Shown here: positions 1-7,915 of the stretch, piece after piece
Numbering within the stretch: position 1 is the first letter of the stretch
Layout of the letters: each line of letters opens with the position of its first letter
NCBI GenBank assembly: GCA_964568735.1
Contig: CAZMRF010000067.1
Span: forward strand, 1 to 28,135
Source of the DNA: CAZMRF01 sp964568735
GTDB taxonomy: Bacteria > Acidobacteriota > Polarisedimenticolia > JACPZX01
Direction of reading: 5' to 3'
Length of the DNA stretch: 28,135 bases
Made by a program: the position numbers and the translations under genes
The notes under the pieces: generated by a model
The model's input: the letters and a program-made list of their open reading frames with translations, nothing else
Told to the model about the DNA's origin: nothing
The model's database searches: none

Positions 1-481
1 CGGCCTGGTGCAGAACGCTGGTGTAGTCGTTGATCTTGTCCTTCTTCACCGCCACGAGCAGCACGTCCATGTTGCCGTCCGTCCCGGTGCCGGAGTTCTG
101 CAGGATCTGGTAGTCGATGTTCACGTCCTGGATGTCGAACGGAATGTACTGCTCCGCCTCCCACTGGATCGATTCCGCGAGCTCCTCCTCGGACATCTGC
201 GGAAGGCTGATCTTCTTGATGATCACGGAGTGGCCGGAGAGCGAGATGGCGACGTCCTGCGCCTTGATCCGGTTGGCCGTGAAGAGCCGCTGGATCGTTT
301 CGGCGACGAGGCCGGAGTCCATGATGGCTCCGTCCACGATGGCCTCGGGGGAGAGCGGCTCGATCCCCACGCTGAGGAGCTGATAGCCCCGGCCCTTGCC
401 GAGATCTTTGAGCTCGACCGCCTTGACGGAACTGGAACCGATGTCTAGCCCGACGAGGTTTTTGCTCTTTCGGAAGAACAC
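1..481 (-). CDS. pilM: Type IV pilus assembly ATPase-like protein PilM (partial, C-terminus off window)
   Basis: This is the first 160 codons of an actin-fold protein that runs off the left edge. PilM is a cytoplasmic actin-like protein that binds PilN and links the type IV pilus or secretion motor to the inner-membrane PilNO complex. The N-terminus reads FFRKSKNLVGLDIGSSSVK, the phosphate-1 loop of the actin/FtsA fold. It is followed by segments typical of PilM: a second strand ending VELKDLG, SLSGHSVIIKKISLPQMSEE near residues 80-100, and IQWEAEQYIPFDI near residues 105-117. The start is a GTG at 481 preceded by GGAGG four bases upstream; no ATG fits better. PilN, PilO, PilP and PilQ would be expected beyond the left edge. 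The family call is firm; the C-terminal half cannot be seen. Confidence 0.93.
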   Translation of the reverse strand, partial: MFFRKSKNLVGLDIGSSSVKAVELKDLGKGRGYQLLSVGIEPLSPEAIVDGAIMDSGLVAETIQRLFTANRIKAQDVAISLSGHSVIIKKISLPQMSEEELAESIQWEAEQYIPFDIQDVNIDYQILQNSGTGTDGNMDVLLVAVKKDKINDYTSVLHQA

Positions 482-541
482 GGTGCCTCCTGCCCCTCAA
501 GCGTCGGTCAAGATCTCCCGTCCTACCGGGCGGGGCGAGCC

Positions 542-571
542 AAGGTACCGTGCCTTTTTTCGCCTTGTCAA
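542..571 (-). promoter_or_regulatory. Possible promoter for pilM
   Basis: On the minus strand a perfect TTGACA (571-566) is followed after 18 bases by TACCTT (547-542), which matches the -10 consensus at three positions. This would give a 5' UTR of about 55 bases ahead of the pilM GTG. The -35 is strong and the -10 weak. The same place holds a small inverted repeat, TTGTC-AA-GACAA. Confidence 0.33.
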
Positions 572-872
572 GACAAAAGACTATGAGACAATGCGAAACA
601 GCGTGGGCAAGCTTCCCGATGTGCCCATCCACCAGTGCACGGTCTGGATAGGGTCCTGAGCCTTCCTCGAGGCCCTGCTTTCCCTATCCTTCATGATTAT
701 CCCAAAGCCCGCATCGCAGACGGCCGTTCGGACGGTGAGGTTTGTTCTCTTTCTTCCGTTTCAGCGCTCCGGCAATATTATGCCGAAGGATGCGACGTGC
801 AAGCGGGAGGGAGGGCAGAAGTCCGATGCCGTCGCGAGCCCCATGGCAGGGCATCCGACGGCGGGGACCGGG

Positions 873-901
873 TTGATCGCCCCGGAGGGCCGTGCTAGCT
901 T
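873..901 (+). promoter_or_regulatory. Possible promoter for rpmB
   Basis: TTGATC (873-878) is followed by a 17-base spacer and TAGCTT (896-901). This would start transcription near 908, about 40 bases before rpmB. Both hexamers are only partial matches. An alternative -10-like TATTAT lies at 776-781 but has no good -35. Confidence 0.33.
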
Positions 902-946
902 CACCGCTCCCCGACGTCGGAGAGCCTTCCACCGGAGTCCTCAGAG

Positions 947-1141
947 ATGGCCAGGATTTGCGAAGTGTGCGGAAAGGGCCCGCGTTTCGGCCATAACATC
1001 AGCCACGCCCACAACCTCACACGGGCCGTCTGGTACCCGAATCTCCAACGAGTCAGGGCGCGGATCGGCTCCAGCGTGAGGCGCGTCAAGATCTGCACCC
1101 GGTGCCTGCGCTCCGGGAAGATCCAGAAAGCCGTCTCCTAG
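947..1141 (+). CDS. rpmB: 50S ribosomal protein L28
   Basis: This is a 64-residue ribosomal protein of the large subunit, the normal size for L28. It begins MARICEVCGKGPRFGHNISH and keeps the L28 signature of a paired-cysteine motif near the N-terminus (CEVCGK), the histidine pattern NISHAHN, and a second cysteine pair near the C-terminus (ICTRCLR). The four cysteines indicate the zinc-binding form. A GGAG at 934-937 lies nine bases before the ATG. It stands alone on the plus strand between leftward genes. Its TAG stop shares the palindrome CTAG with the TAG of the opposing ridA gene, so the two coding regions overlap tail to tail by four bases. Confidence 0.96.
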   Translation: MARICEVCGKGPRFGHNISHAHNLTRAVWYPNLQRVRARIGSSVRRVKICTRCLRSGKIQKAVS

Positions 1142-1548
1142 TCTCCACCCTGCGGGGACGGATCCCCTTTCAGCGCGAGGACCTCGATCTCCACCAGGGC
1201 TCCCTTCGGGAGGCCCGCGGCCTGGATCGTCGCGCGGGCCGGGGGATCCCCGGAGAATCGGCGGCCGTAGACTTCATTCACGGTCTGGAAGTCGCGCATG
1301 TCGGCCAGGTAGAGAGTGGCCTTCACGACCAGGCCGAAGCCGCTGCCGGCCTCCTTCAGGATCGCCCCCAGGTTCTCCATGACCTGCTCGGCCTGCGAGC
1401 GCGCATCCTCCCCCACGAGCACGCCGGTGTGCGGGTCGAGCGCGATCTGGCCGCTCACGAAGACGAGCCCGCCTGCCTCGATGGCCTGCGAGTAGGGACC
1501 GATCGCGGCAGGCGCCCGTTCCGTCGAGATCTTCCTTCGAAGCCGCAT
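1138..1548 (-). CDS. ridA: RidA family reactive enamine/imine deaminase
   Basis: This 136-residue protein is a YjgF/YER057c/UK114-type deaminase. The family hydrolyses reactive 2-aminoacrylate and related enamines released by PLP enzymes such as threonine dehydratase, and works as a cytoplasmic trimer. Visible signatures are APAAIGPYSQAI (residues 12-23), VFVSGQIALDP (29-39) and PPARATIQAAGLPKGALVEIE (102-122). The last contains the substrate-binding arginine, which falls at residue 105 as in the well-studied homologues, and a glutamate at 120. The ATG at 1548 has an excellent GGAGG just upstream; the open frame extends further but without family similarity. It lies 50 bases after rel/spoT on the same strand, a common pairing, and is probably the last gene of the yajC-secD-secF-rel operon. 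Confidence 0.95.
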   Translation of the reverse strand: MRLRRKISTERAPAAIGPYSQAIEAGGLVFVSGQIALDPHTGVLVGEDARSQAEQVMENLGAILKEAGSGFGLVVKATLYLADMRDFQTVNEVYGRRFSGDPPARATIQAAGLPKGALVEIEVLALKGDPSPQGGD

Positions 1549-1598
1549 TCTCCTCCTCTCTGGCAACCGCGCGTCGCGGCTCGCCTCGCGCGCAGGGA

Positions 1599-3758
1599 TC
1601 ATCCCTCCGCGGTTCTCTCCACCCTGTGCACGCCAGGGACGCTCCTGAGCTTCGCGACGATGCCGTCGAGCTGGCCGAGGTCCCTCACCTCGAGCGTGAT
1701 GGCGATCCTCGCCGTGCCGTCCCGCGCCGACCGCGCGGAGACGTCCCGGATGTTCGTCCGCTCGTCGGCGATCAGCGAGGTCAGCCGTGCCAGCATCCCG
1801 GGCTTGTCCTCGGTATGCGCCACGAGGGTCGCTTCGTACGTCTCCCCCTGGTCCAGCTCCCAGGTCACTTCGATCCGCCGGTGGGGATCGAACATGAGGT
1901 TCTGCACGTTCGGGCAGGACTCGGCGTGAACCGAGACCCCCTTGCCGAGGGTGATGTAGCCGACGATGGCATCGCCCCGGATCGGGCGGCAACACTTGGC
2001 CAGGGAGAGCATCAGGTCGCTCGCGCCTCCCACTCTTACTTTCGGACCCCGGCCGGCCGCCTCCTTCCGGGCCGTTCTCGCCGCGACCGCCTCGGGGTCC
2101 GCCGGCTCCACGGCCGGGGGGACGAGATGATCGATGAGATGGTGCGGAGTGGATCGGCCGTATCCGACCTGCACGTAGAAGTCATCCAGGCTCTCGCAGC
2201 CCAGGTTTTTCAGCACCTCGGGGAGATCCGGGAGCGCGCCGATGGACTTCAGGGAGAGCTTGTGCCGCCGCGCCTCCCGCTCTACGACGGCGCGCCCCAG
2301 ATCCAGGCTGCGCTGCCGCTCCTGCGCGTTGAGCCAGTGACGGATCTTGTGCCGCGCGTGCGACGTGCGGACGTAGCTGAGCCAGTCCCGGCTCGGATGC
2401 TGGGCCTGGGTCGTGAGGATCTCGACCACGTCGCCGTTCTTGAGCTCGGATTTGATGGGAACGAGCCGCCCGTTCACCCGAGCCCCGCTGCAGTGGTGTC
2501 CGATCTCGGTGTGGATCGCGTAGGCGAAGTCGATGGCCGTCGCGCCTCTCGGGAAGGCCTTGACCTCGCCCTTGGGAGTGAAGGTGTAGACCTCCTCGGG
2601 GTAGAGGTCGATCTTGACCGTTCGGAGGAACTCCCGGGCGTCCTTCACCTCCTCCTGCCAGTCGAGCAGGCGGCGCATCCACTGGAATCGCCGTTCCTCC
2701 TGGGCGTCGACCGCCCGGCCTTCCTTGTACTTCCAGTGCGCGGCGATTCCCTGCTCGGCCACGTCGTGCATCTCCTGGGTGCGGATCTGGACCTCGAAGG
2801 GATGGCCGAGCCCCGTCATCAGGGAGGTGTGGAGGCTCTGGTAGAAGTTCGGCTTCGGCATCGCGATGTAGTCCTTGAAGCGGCCCGGGACGGGCCTCCA
2901 TCCCGGGTGGCCGTGGATGATGCCGAGTGCCGCGTAGCAGCTCTTGACGCTGTCCGTGATGATCCGGAAGGCCACGTAGTCATAGACACGATCGACGTCG
3001 ATGCCCTGCGCCTGCATCTTCCGGAAGATCGAGTAGAGGTGCTTCACGCGCCCGGTGATCTCCGCCGCGATGCCGCTCTCGCGGAGCTTCTCCTCGAGCG
3101 TCCGCTGGATCTCGGTGATGTAGTCCTCCTTGAGGCGGGTCTGCTCGTCGAGCCTGCGGCAGATGATCTCGTAGGAGGACGGCTCGAGGTACTTGAGCGA
3201 CAGGTCCTCGAGCTCGGCCTTGATCTTGCCCATCCCCAGCCGGTTGGCGAGCGGCGCGTAGATCTCGAGGGTCTCGCGCGCGGTGCGCTCCTGCCTCGGC
3301 GCGGAGAGATGCTCGAGCGTGCGCATGTTGTGGAGGCGATCGGCCAGCTTGACGAGGAGGACCCGGATGTCGTCCACCATGGCCAGGAGCATCTTGCGGA
3401 AGTTCTCCGCCTGCTGCTCCTCCTCGCTGGTGAAGTGGATGCGGGAGATCTTGCTGAGCCCCTCCACGACGTGGGCCACCTCGGCGCCGAAGTAACTCTC
3501 CAGCGACTCTCGCGTCGTGAGGGTGTCCTCGAGGACGTCGTGGAGGAGGCCGGAGACGACGCTCGTGACGTCGAGCCGCAGCTCCGCCAGGATGTAGGCC
3601 ACGTGCAGCGGGTGGGTCAGGTACGGCTCGCCCGAGGAGCGCACCTGATCCTTGTGCGCCATCGCCGTGAAGATGTAGGCACGGCGCAGCAGGTCCAGGT
3701 CGGCCTCGGGGTGGTAGGAGGCGACCTTGTCCTGGATATCTTCGAAGCGGACCTTCAT
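1599..3758 (-). CDS. rel: Bifunctional (p)ppGpp synthetase/hydrolase (long RSH protein)
   Basis: The 719-residue protein makes and degrades the alarmone (p)ppGpp in the stringent response. Domains in order are: HD hydrolase (about 30-190), with H49, the HD pair at 73-74 and D140; synthetase (about 230-345), with D260 in RVYDYVAFRI, E322 in FEVQIRT and a full PKPNFYQSLHTSL substrate loop; TGS (about 389-451); a cysteine-bearing linker domain with LAKCCRPI; and a C-terminal ACT domain (about 645-719). An intact HD site argues for hydrolase activity. The synthetase carries RFKD at 293-296, the RxKD form found in bifunctional enzymes rather than the ExDD form of synthetase-only RelA. The start has little Shine-Dalgarno support, so translation may depend on the upstream secF, which ends 73 bases earlier. 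Symbol could equally be spoT. Confidence 0.96.
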   Translation of the reverse strand: MKVRFEDIQDKVASYHPEADLDLLRRAYIFTAMAHKDQVRSSGEPYLTHPLHVAYILAELRLDVTSVVSGLLHDVLEDTLTTRESLESYFGAEVAHVVEGLSKISRIHFTSEEEQQAENFRKMLLAMVDDIRVLLVKLADRLHNMRTLEHLSAPRQERTARETLEIYAPLANRLGMGKIKAELEDLSLKYLEPSSYEIICRRLDEQTRLKEDYITEIQRTLEEKLRESGIAAEITGRVKHLYSIFRKMQAQGIDVDRVYDYVAFRIITDSVKSCYAALGIIHGHPGWRPVPGRFKDYIAMPKPNFYQSLHTSLMTGLGHPFEVQIRTQEMHDVAEQGIAAHWKYKEGRAVDAQEERRFQWMRRLLDWQEEVKDAREFLRTVKIDLYPEEVYTFTPKGEVKAFPRGATAIDFAYAIHTEIGHHCSGARVNGRLVPIKSELKNGDVVEILTTQAQHPSRDWLSYVRTSHARHKIRHWLNAQERQRSLDLGRAVVEREARRHKLSLKSIGALPDLPEVLKNLGCESLDDFYVQVGYGRSTPHHLIDHLVPPAVEPADPEAVAARTARKEAAGRGPKVRVGGASDLMLSLAKCCRPIRGDAIVGYITLGKGVSVHAESCPNVQNLMFDPHRRIEVTWELDQGETYEATLVAHTEDKPGMLARLTSLIADERTNIRDVSARSARDGTARIAITLEVRDLGQLDGIVAKLRSVPGVHRVERTAEG

Positions 3759-3831
3759 CGAGAGCGCCCACGTCCCCGGGGAGCGGGCCGCGGAGGGTCC
3801 GCCCCGGGAGGGCGGTGAGGGCCGAGGCCCG

Positions 3832-5001
3832 TCAGGCCCTCAGTGCCTGCCGCCGGGTCCAGCGGGTCCACCAGATGACTATGGGCGAGGCGATGTAGAT
3901 GGTGGAGTAGGAGCCCGAGATCACGCCGACCAGGAGGGTGAACGCGAAGGGCTCGAGGCGGCTCCCTCCGAAGGCCCAGATGCTCAGGAGCACCAGGAAG
4001 ACGAGGAGGCTGGTCAGAATGGTGCGGCTCAGACACTGGTTGAGGCTGTCGTTGAAGACCTTCTCGATGTCCACCTGGCGGTGCAGTCTCAGGTTCTCTC
4101 TCACGCGGTCGAAGATGACGATCGTGTCGTTGACAGAGTAGCCCACGATCGTGAGCACCGCAGCCAGGACGGTGAGATCGAACTCCTTATGGAAGAAGGA
4201 GAGGAAGCCCAGCGTGACCAGGACGTCGTGTGCCAGCGTCACGATCGCCGAGACTCCGTAGGCCGCCGCCTTGAAGCGGAAAGCGATGTAGATGAGCATC
4301 GCCACGAGGGACCAGAGGACGGCCCACCGGGCCTTCGCGCGAAGCTCGCCTCCCACCGCGGGGCCCACGTAGTCGATGGAGCGGATGGCGAACCTCCCCA
4401 TGATGGCGTTGGCGGAGAGCCACGCCGAGGCCTCCGGCGAGATGCCTTCCAGCGTCTTGATCTGCTCCATGCTCGACAGGAGGCCGGCGTGCTCGTTGCG
4501 CGCGGCTTTGACCGCCTGAGCAGCGGAAGCGGCGGCGCCCTCGGAGCCCGGCCCGAGGCCCGCCTCGAGGGCCGTCCGGATCTCGGCCTCTCCGACCACG
4601 TTCAGATCCAGCTTGCCCGAGGCGGCCTGCTGCTCGTCGGTCGTGCGCAAGGCCCGCAGGATCTCGGTAGCGATGTCCGGCCTTTCGCTCTTGGCGCCGG
4701 GGACCTGCTCTTCGCCCCCGGGATCGAGACGGATGAGCACTTCGTTTTCACCTGGCTCGCCGAAGGATTGAATGGTCAGCCCGGAGAAGCCGGCCTTCCC
4801 CATCGCGCTCCGCAGGCCGGCGATGTCCGGCGCCTCGCGGAACTTCAGCACCACGTCCGCGCCGCCGCGGAAGTCGATGCCGTAGGCGAAGCCGCGCGTC
4901 ATGATGGAGAAGACCCCGGCCGCCATGACCAGGATCGATGCGCCGATGAACCAGGTCTTGACGCCGAGAAAGTCGAACTTCGTCTCGCGGAAGAACTCCA
5001 T
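3832..5001 (-). CDS. secF: Protein translocase subunit SecF with enlarged periplasmic domain
   Basis: SecF is the smaller partner of SecD, using proton motive force to pull exported proteins out of SecYEG on the periplasmic side. The protein has 389 residues: TM1 (about 14-36), the FAYGIDFRGGADV motif (38-50), a periplasmic region, YVGPAVGGELRAKA (211-224), then five more membrane helices with the conserved VGYSVNDTIVIFDRVREN. I chose the ATG at 5001, eight bases after the secD TGA and behind GAGAGG. An upstream ATG at 5055 would bury 46 bases in secD. SecF is usually about 300 residues; here the region between TM1 and TM2 is about 180 residues, roughly 80-90 longer than usual, because of an Ala/Glu-rich insert around 95-200. 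Confidence 0.95.
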   Translation of the reverse strand: MEFFRETKFDFLGVKTWFIGASILVMAAGVFSIMTRGFAYGIDFRGGADVVLKFREAPDIAGLRSAMGKAGFSGLTIQSFGEPGENEVLIRLDPGGEEQVPGAKSERPDIATEILRALRTTDEQQAASGKLDLNVVGEAEIRTALEAGLGPGSEGAAASAAQAVKAARNEHAGLLSSMEQIKTLEGISPEASAWLSANAIMGRFAIRSIDYVGPAVGGELRAKARWAVLWSLVAMLIYIAFRFKAAAYGVSAIVTLAHDVLVTLGFLSFFHKEFDLTVLAAVLTIVGYSVNDTIVIFDRVRENLRLHRQVDIEKVFNDSLNQCLSRTILTSLLVFLVLLSIWAFGGSRLEPFAFTLLVGVISGSYSTIYIASPIVIWWTRWTRRQALRA

Positions 5002-5009
5002 GGATCCTC

Positions 5010-6596
5010 TCAGATACTCAGGCGCTCGACTCTTCTTCCCTCGCCGAGCCGCCATTCGAAGAGCGCCTTCGAGACGAAGACGGCGGTGAACATGCTGGCC
5101 GTGAGGCCGATGCAGAGCGTGACGGCGAATCCCTTCACCGGCCCCGTGCCGAACTGCATGAGGAAGACCGCCGCGAAGACGGTGGTCAGGTTGGAATCGA
5201 AAATCGCGCTGAAGGCCTTTTTGAAGCCGGCGTCCACCGACGCGCGGATGGTCTTGCCGAGGCGTATCTCCTCGCGGATGCGCTCGAAAATGAGCACGTT
5301 GGCGTCGAAGGCCATGCCGAAGGTCAGGATGACCCCCGCGATCCCGGGCAGGCTCAGGGTCGCGCCGAAGTAGGACATCACGCCGAGGAGGATAAGGACG
5401 TTCAGGAGCAGGGCGACGACGGCGTTGACGCCGGCCCCCTTGTAGTAGATCAGCATGAAGATCATCGAGATCGCGAGGCCGGCGAGCGATGCCGAGACGC
5501 CCTTGCGGATCGAGTCGAGACCGAGCGCGGGCCCCACCGTCCGCTCCTCGAGCACGACGGTGCCCGCGGGCAGCGCGCCCGACCGGAGCATGAAGGCCAG
5601 ATCCTCGGCCTCATCCACCGAGAACTTCCCCTCGATGATCCCGTTCGTCACGATCACGCCGTTGACCCTCGGCGCGGAGATGACCTTCCCGTCGAGGACG
5701 AGCGCAATCTGCCGCCCCTTGTTCTCACGGGTCAGCCGCTCGAAGCGGGCGCCCGCATCGACCGTGAGCGTGAAGTCCACGGCCGGCAGTCCCATCTGGT
5801 CCTGGCCCCGCCGCGCCATGATCAGGTCACCCCCGCTGATCGGCGAGGCGAGCTTGAGGGGCCAGAAGAGTACATGGGTGGCCGCCTTGCCCGCGGCTTC
5901 GCTCCTCCCCGGGTAGATCGCCGTGTCGGGGGGAAGCGCGCCGCCGAAGAGATCGATGACCGCCTGCTCGGTGGAGGCCCCCGCCCACTCGGAGACCTCG
6001 GGTGGATAGCTGACCAGCTTGAACTCGAGGAAGGCCGGCTTGGACAGGAGCGTCTTGACGCGCTCCGGGTTGTCCACCCCCGGGAGCTGCACGAGGATGC
6101 GGTCGCTGGTGAGCCCCTGCCGCTGGACGTTCGGCTCGGAGACGCCGTAGGAGTCCACCCTCTCACGGATCCGCTCGAGCGTGTCGGTGACGGCCGTGTC
6201 TCGCACCCGGGACAGCTCGAGCGAGGCCATGGCGACCCGTAATCCGCCGGCCGCCTCGCTCACGTCCCAGGAGGGCAGGACCTGCTCGAAGACCTGGTCG
6301 AACTCGGCGCGGCTCACCGGATCGGCACCCACGACCATCAGGGCGCCCGCCGGGACCTCCTGATCGATGCGCTCGTAGTGGAGCCCGCGCCGTGTGAACT
6401 GCTCGACGAGCGCGTTGGAGCGGAGATCGAGGATCGACTTGACCGCATCATCGGTCTTCACCTGGAGCACGAGGTGGATGCCGCCGCTCAGGTCCAGCCC
6501 CAGCCGTACCTTCTCCTTGAGGGGAAAGATCAGCCAGGCGCACACCGCCCCCACGGCGAAGATCAGCAGAAGCTTCCATCTGAGCTCTTTGCGCAC
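5010..6596 (-). CDS. secD: Protein translocase subunit SecD
   Basis: SecD is the larger subunit of the SecDF export motor in the inner membrane. The 528 residues start with one membrane helix (about 8-25), then VRLGLDLSGGIHLVLQV (31-47), the large periplasmic P1 domain with RVDSYGVSEPNVQRQG and ILVQLPGVDNPERVK, and FMLRSGALPAGTVVLEERTV ahead of the membrane region. The C-terminal half carries five membrane helices with the GVILTFGMAFDANVLIFERIREE motif, whose acidic residue belongs to the proton path. The start is a GTG at 6596 behind AGGAGAGAGG. It lies 46 bases downstream of yajC and 8 bases upstream of secF, the usual yajC-secD-secF order. Confidence 0.96.
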   Translation of the reverse strand: MRKELRWKLLLIFAVGAVCAWLIFPLKEKVRLGLDLSGGIHLVLQVKTDDAVKSILDLRSNALVEQFTRRGLHYERIDQEVPAGALMVVGADPVSRAEFDQVFEQVLPSWDVSEAAGGLRVAMASLELSRVRDTAVTDTLERIRERVDSYGVSEPNVQRQGLTSDRILVQLPGVDNPERVKTLLSKPAFLEFKLVSYPPEVSEWAGASTEQAVIDLFGGALPPDTAIYPGRSEAAGKAATHVLFWPLKLASPISGGDLIMARRGQDQMGLPAVDFTLTVDAGARFERLTRENKGRQIALVLDGKVISAPRVNGVIVTNGIIEGKFSVDEAEDLAFMLRSGALPAGTVVLEERTVGPALGLDSIRKGVSASLAGLAISMIFMLIYYKGAGVNAVVALLLNVLILLGVMSYFGATLSLPGIAGVILTFGMAFDANVLIFERIREEIRLGKTIRASVDAGFKKAFSAIFDSNLTTVFAAVFLMQFGTGPVKGFAVTLCIGLTASMFTAVFVSKALFEWRLGEGRRVERLSI

Positions 6597-6642
6597 GATG
6601 CCTCTCTCCTGCCTCCCGGGGAATCGCCCGATCGGGGCCGGC

Positions 6643-7008
6643 CTAGGTCTCTTCCGGGCTCTGCAGCCCCGCGATGGCGTTCCGGGAAACGTCGATCTTG
6701 ACGGTGCTGGCCACTCGAAGCTGGACGATGTTGTCCGTGATGCCGGCCACGGTACCGTAGATCCCGCCGGTCGTGATCACCTTGTCCCCGTTCTTCAGGT
6801 CCTTGAGCATCTCCTGGAGCGCTTTCTGCTTCTTGTTGGCAGGGCGGATCACCAGGAAATAAAAGATCGCGAAGACGAGCCCCAGCGGGACGAGGAACTG
6901 CATGATCAGGCTCGGCCCTTCCACCGCCCCGCCCCCCGGACCCTGCTGAATGAGGGCGAGTGATGGCAGAAGGGAGCCGAGCGATCCGGGGATCGAAATA
7001 GAGATCAA
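6643..7008 (-). CDS. yajC: Preprotein translocase subunit YajC
   Basis: YajC is a small single-span membrane protein that co-purifies with SecDF. The 121-residue protein has a hydrophobic segment (about 36-55, QFLVPLGLVFAIFYFLVIRP) ending in the family signature FLVIRPANKKQKA, then a basic helix and a small beta domain containing NGDKVITTGGIYGTVAGI. The only upstream initiator in frame is a TTG at 7008, with GGAG seven bases before it. The ATG at codon 36 would cut off the Gly-rich periplasmic leader that YajC proteins usually carry, so TTG is preferred. It is the first gene of the leftward sec/rel/ridA run. Confidence 0.93.
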   Translation of the reverse strand: MISISIPGSLGSLLPSLALIQQGPGGGAVEGPSLIMQFLVPLGLVFAIFYFLVIRPANKKQKALQEMLKDLKNGDKVITTGGIYGTVAGITDNIVQLRVASTVKIDVSRNAIAGLQSPEET

Positions 7009-7087
7009 GGATGGCTCCAGGAAACGGGGGCGCCCTCGTGGGGGCGGGCCACGCGTCGGATGGTGCTTCGCTGGCTCGAAGGGCCGC

Positions 7088-7116
7088 AGTTTGGGTCAGC
7101 CCCCCTGAAATGTCAA
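7088..7116 (-). promoter_or_regulatory. Promoter candidate for the yajC-secDF-rel-ridA operon
   Basis: The minus strand has a perfect TTGACA (7116-7111), a 17-base spacer and CAAACT (7093-7088). The -10 matches at three positions. The predicted transcript would have a leader of about 70 bases before the yajC TTG start. Confidence 0.45.
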
Positions 7117-7144
7117 GGCTGCGAAGGCCGGTGCCTGCCCCTTT

Positions 7145-7173
7145 TTGACCGCTGCTCCGTCAACCGCTACGCT
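7145..7173 (+). promoter_or_regulatory. Possible promoter placing pgeF on a leaderless transcript
   Basis: TTGACC (7145-7150), a 17-base spacer and TACGCT (7168-7173) lie directly before the pgeF ATG at 7181. If this is the promoter, transcription would begin at or within a base or two of the start codon. The -10 is weak. Confidence 0.35.
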
Positions 7174-7180
7174 CGCCGAG

Positions 7181-7915
7181 ATGACGGAATGGAGCAGGCG
7201 CGAGACGGGGTCGGGGGAGCGATTCCTCGTCAACTCCCGCCTCGTCGAAGCAGGCTTGCACCACGTGTTCACGCTGCGCCCCACCGAAGATCCTGCTCGC
7301 GCGCTGGCCGCGGCCGGAATCCAGCCGAACCATGTGGCGCGCCCACGGCAGGTCCACGGCTCTGACGTGGCCCGCCTCGACGGGAGCGGCGAGTTGACGA
7401 CGCCCGCCGAGGCGGACGGCGTCCTCGTGGATCGTCGAGGCGGGGCGGCGGCCGTCGCGACGGCCGACTGCGTGGGGGGAATTCTCTTCGCTCCTCGCGC
7501 CGCGGCCTTCGTCGTTCTTCACGCGGGCTGGCGCGGGATCCTCGCAGGCATCGTCGAGGCTTCGGTGGCGAGCCTCACCCGGGCGACCTCAGCTCCGACC
7601 TCGGAGATGCTTCTGGCCACGGGGCCCGCGGTCGGAGGCTGCTGCTACGAGGTCGGCGAGGATGTCGAGCGACTCTTCGCCGCGCTCTTCACGGAGGCCC
7701 GCGAGCGGGCGGAGATCTTCGGCTCGAACCCGGGGCGGCGGACGCTCGATCCCCCGGCCGCCGTCAGGATTCTCGCGGGCCGTGCGGGGCTCGCTTCGGA
7801 GCAGATCGCGCATTCGGGGCTGTGCACGATGTGCCGGCCGGACATCTGCTGGTCCTGGCGCGTGCACGGCCGCGCCGCCGGCCGCATGTGGACCGCGGCG
7901 GCCCTGCCCCTCTGA
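7181..7915 (+). CDS. pgeF: Peptidoglycan editing factor PgeF / YfiH (multicopper polyphenol oxidase family)
   Basis: The 244-residue protein belongs to the YfiH/DUF152 family, long annotated as laccase-like and now linked to correcting amino-acid misincorporation (L-Ser for L-Ala) during peptidoglycan synthesis. The family's metal-ligand motifs are present in order: RQVHGSDV, the cysteine in TADCVGG, and the histidine in VVLHAGWRGI. They are followed by GPAVGGCCYEVGEDV and, near the C-terminus, SGLCTMCRPDICWSWR, then GRMW. I chose the ATG at 7181 because similarity starts there; a TTG at 7145 extends the frame by 12 residues. No good Shine-Dalgarno sequence precedes 7181. The TGA stop directly abuts the TGA of the opposing TPR gene, together forming TGATCA. 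Symbol and function rest on family assignment. Confidence 0.9.
   Translation: MTEWSRRETGSGERFLVNSRLVEAGLHHVFTLRPTEDPARALAAAGIQPNHVARPRQVHGSDVARLDGSGELTTPAEADGVLVDRRGGAAAVATADCVGGILFAPRAAAFVVLHAGWRGILAGIVEASVASLTRATSAPTSEMLLATGPAVGGCCYEVGEDVERLFAALFTEARERAEIFGSNPGRRTLDPPAAVRILAGRAGLASEQIAHSGLCTMCRPDICWSWRVHGRAAGRMWTAAALPL

Larger units (their letters stand above)
482..946. other. Divergent intergenic region between pilM and rpmB (465 bp)
   Basis: I find no convincing coding frame, tRNA or terminator here. The short open frames lack a good Shine-Dalgarno sequence and any recognisable protein. The stretch at about 560-600 is visibly AT-richer than its surroundings and includes the possible pilM promoter. 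The part nearest rpmB holds a plausible rpmB promoter. The rest, about 600-870, has no assigned content and could hold a long leader or a small RNA. Confidence 0.6.

Noticed and set aside
635..1098. Short open frames in the pilM-rpmB gap on both strands
   Set aside because: They have no Shine-Dalgarno site or recognisable sequence, and several overlap rpmB.
3799..3815. A 6-bp GC stem between secF and rel as a terminator
   Set aside because: Short GC stems arise easily at this base composition, there is no T-run, and rel would be left without a clear promoter.
3832..5055. secF starting at ATG 5055
   Set aside because: It would overlap secD by 46 bases and add a basic non-conserved leader, whereas ATG 5001 has GAGAGG and follows the secD stop by eight bases.
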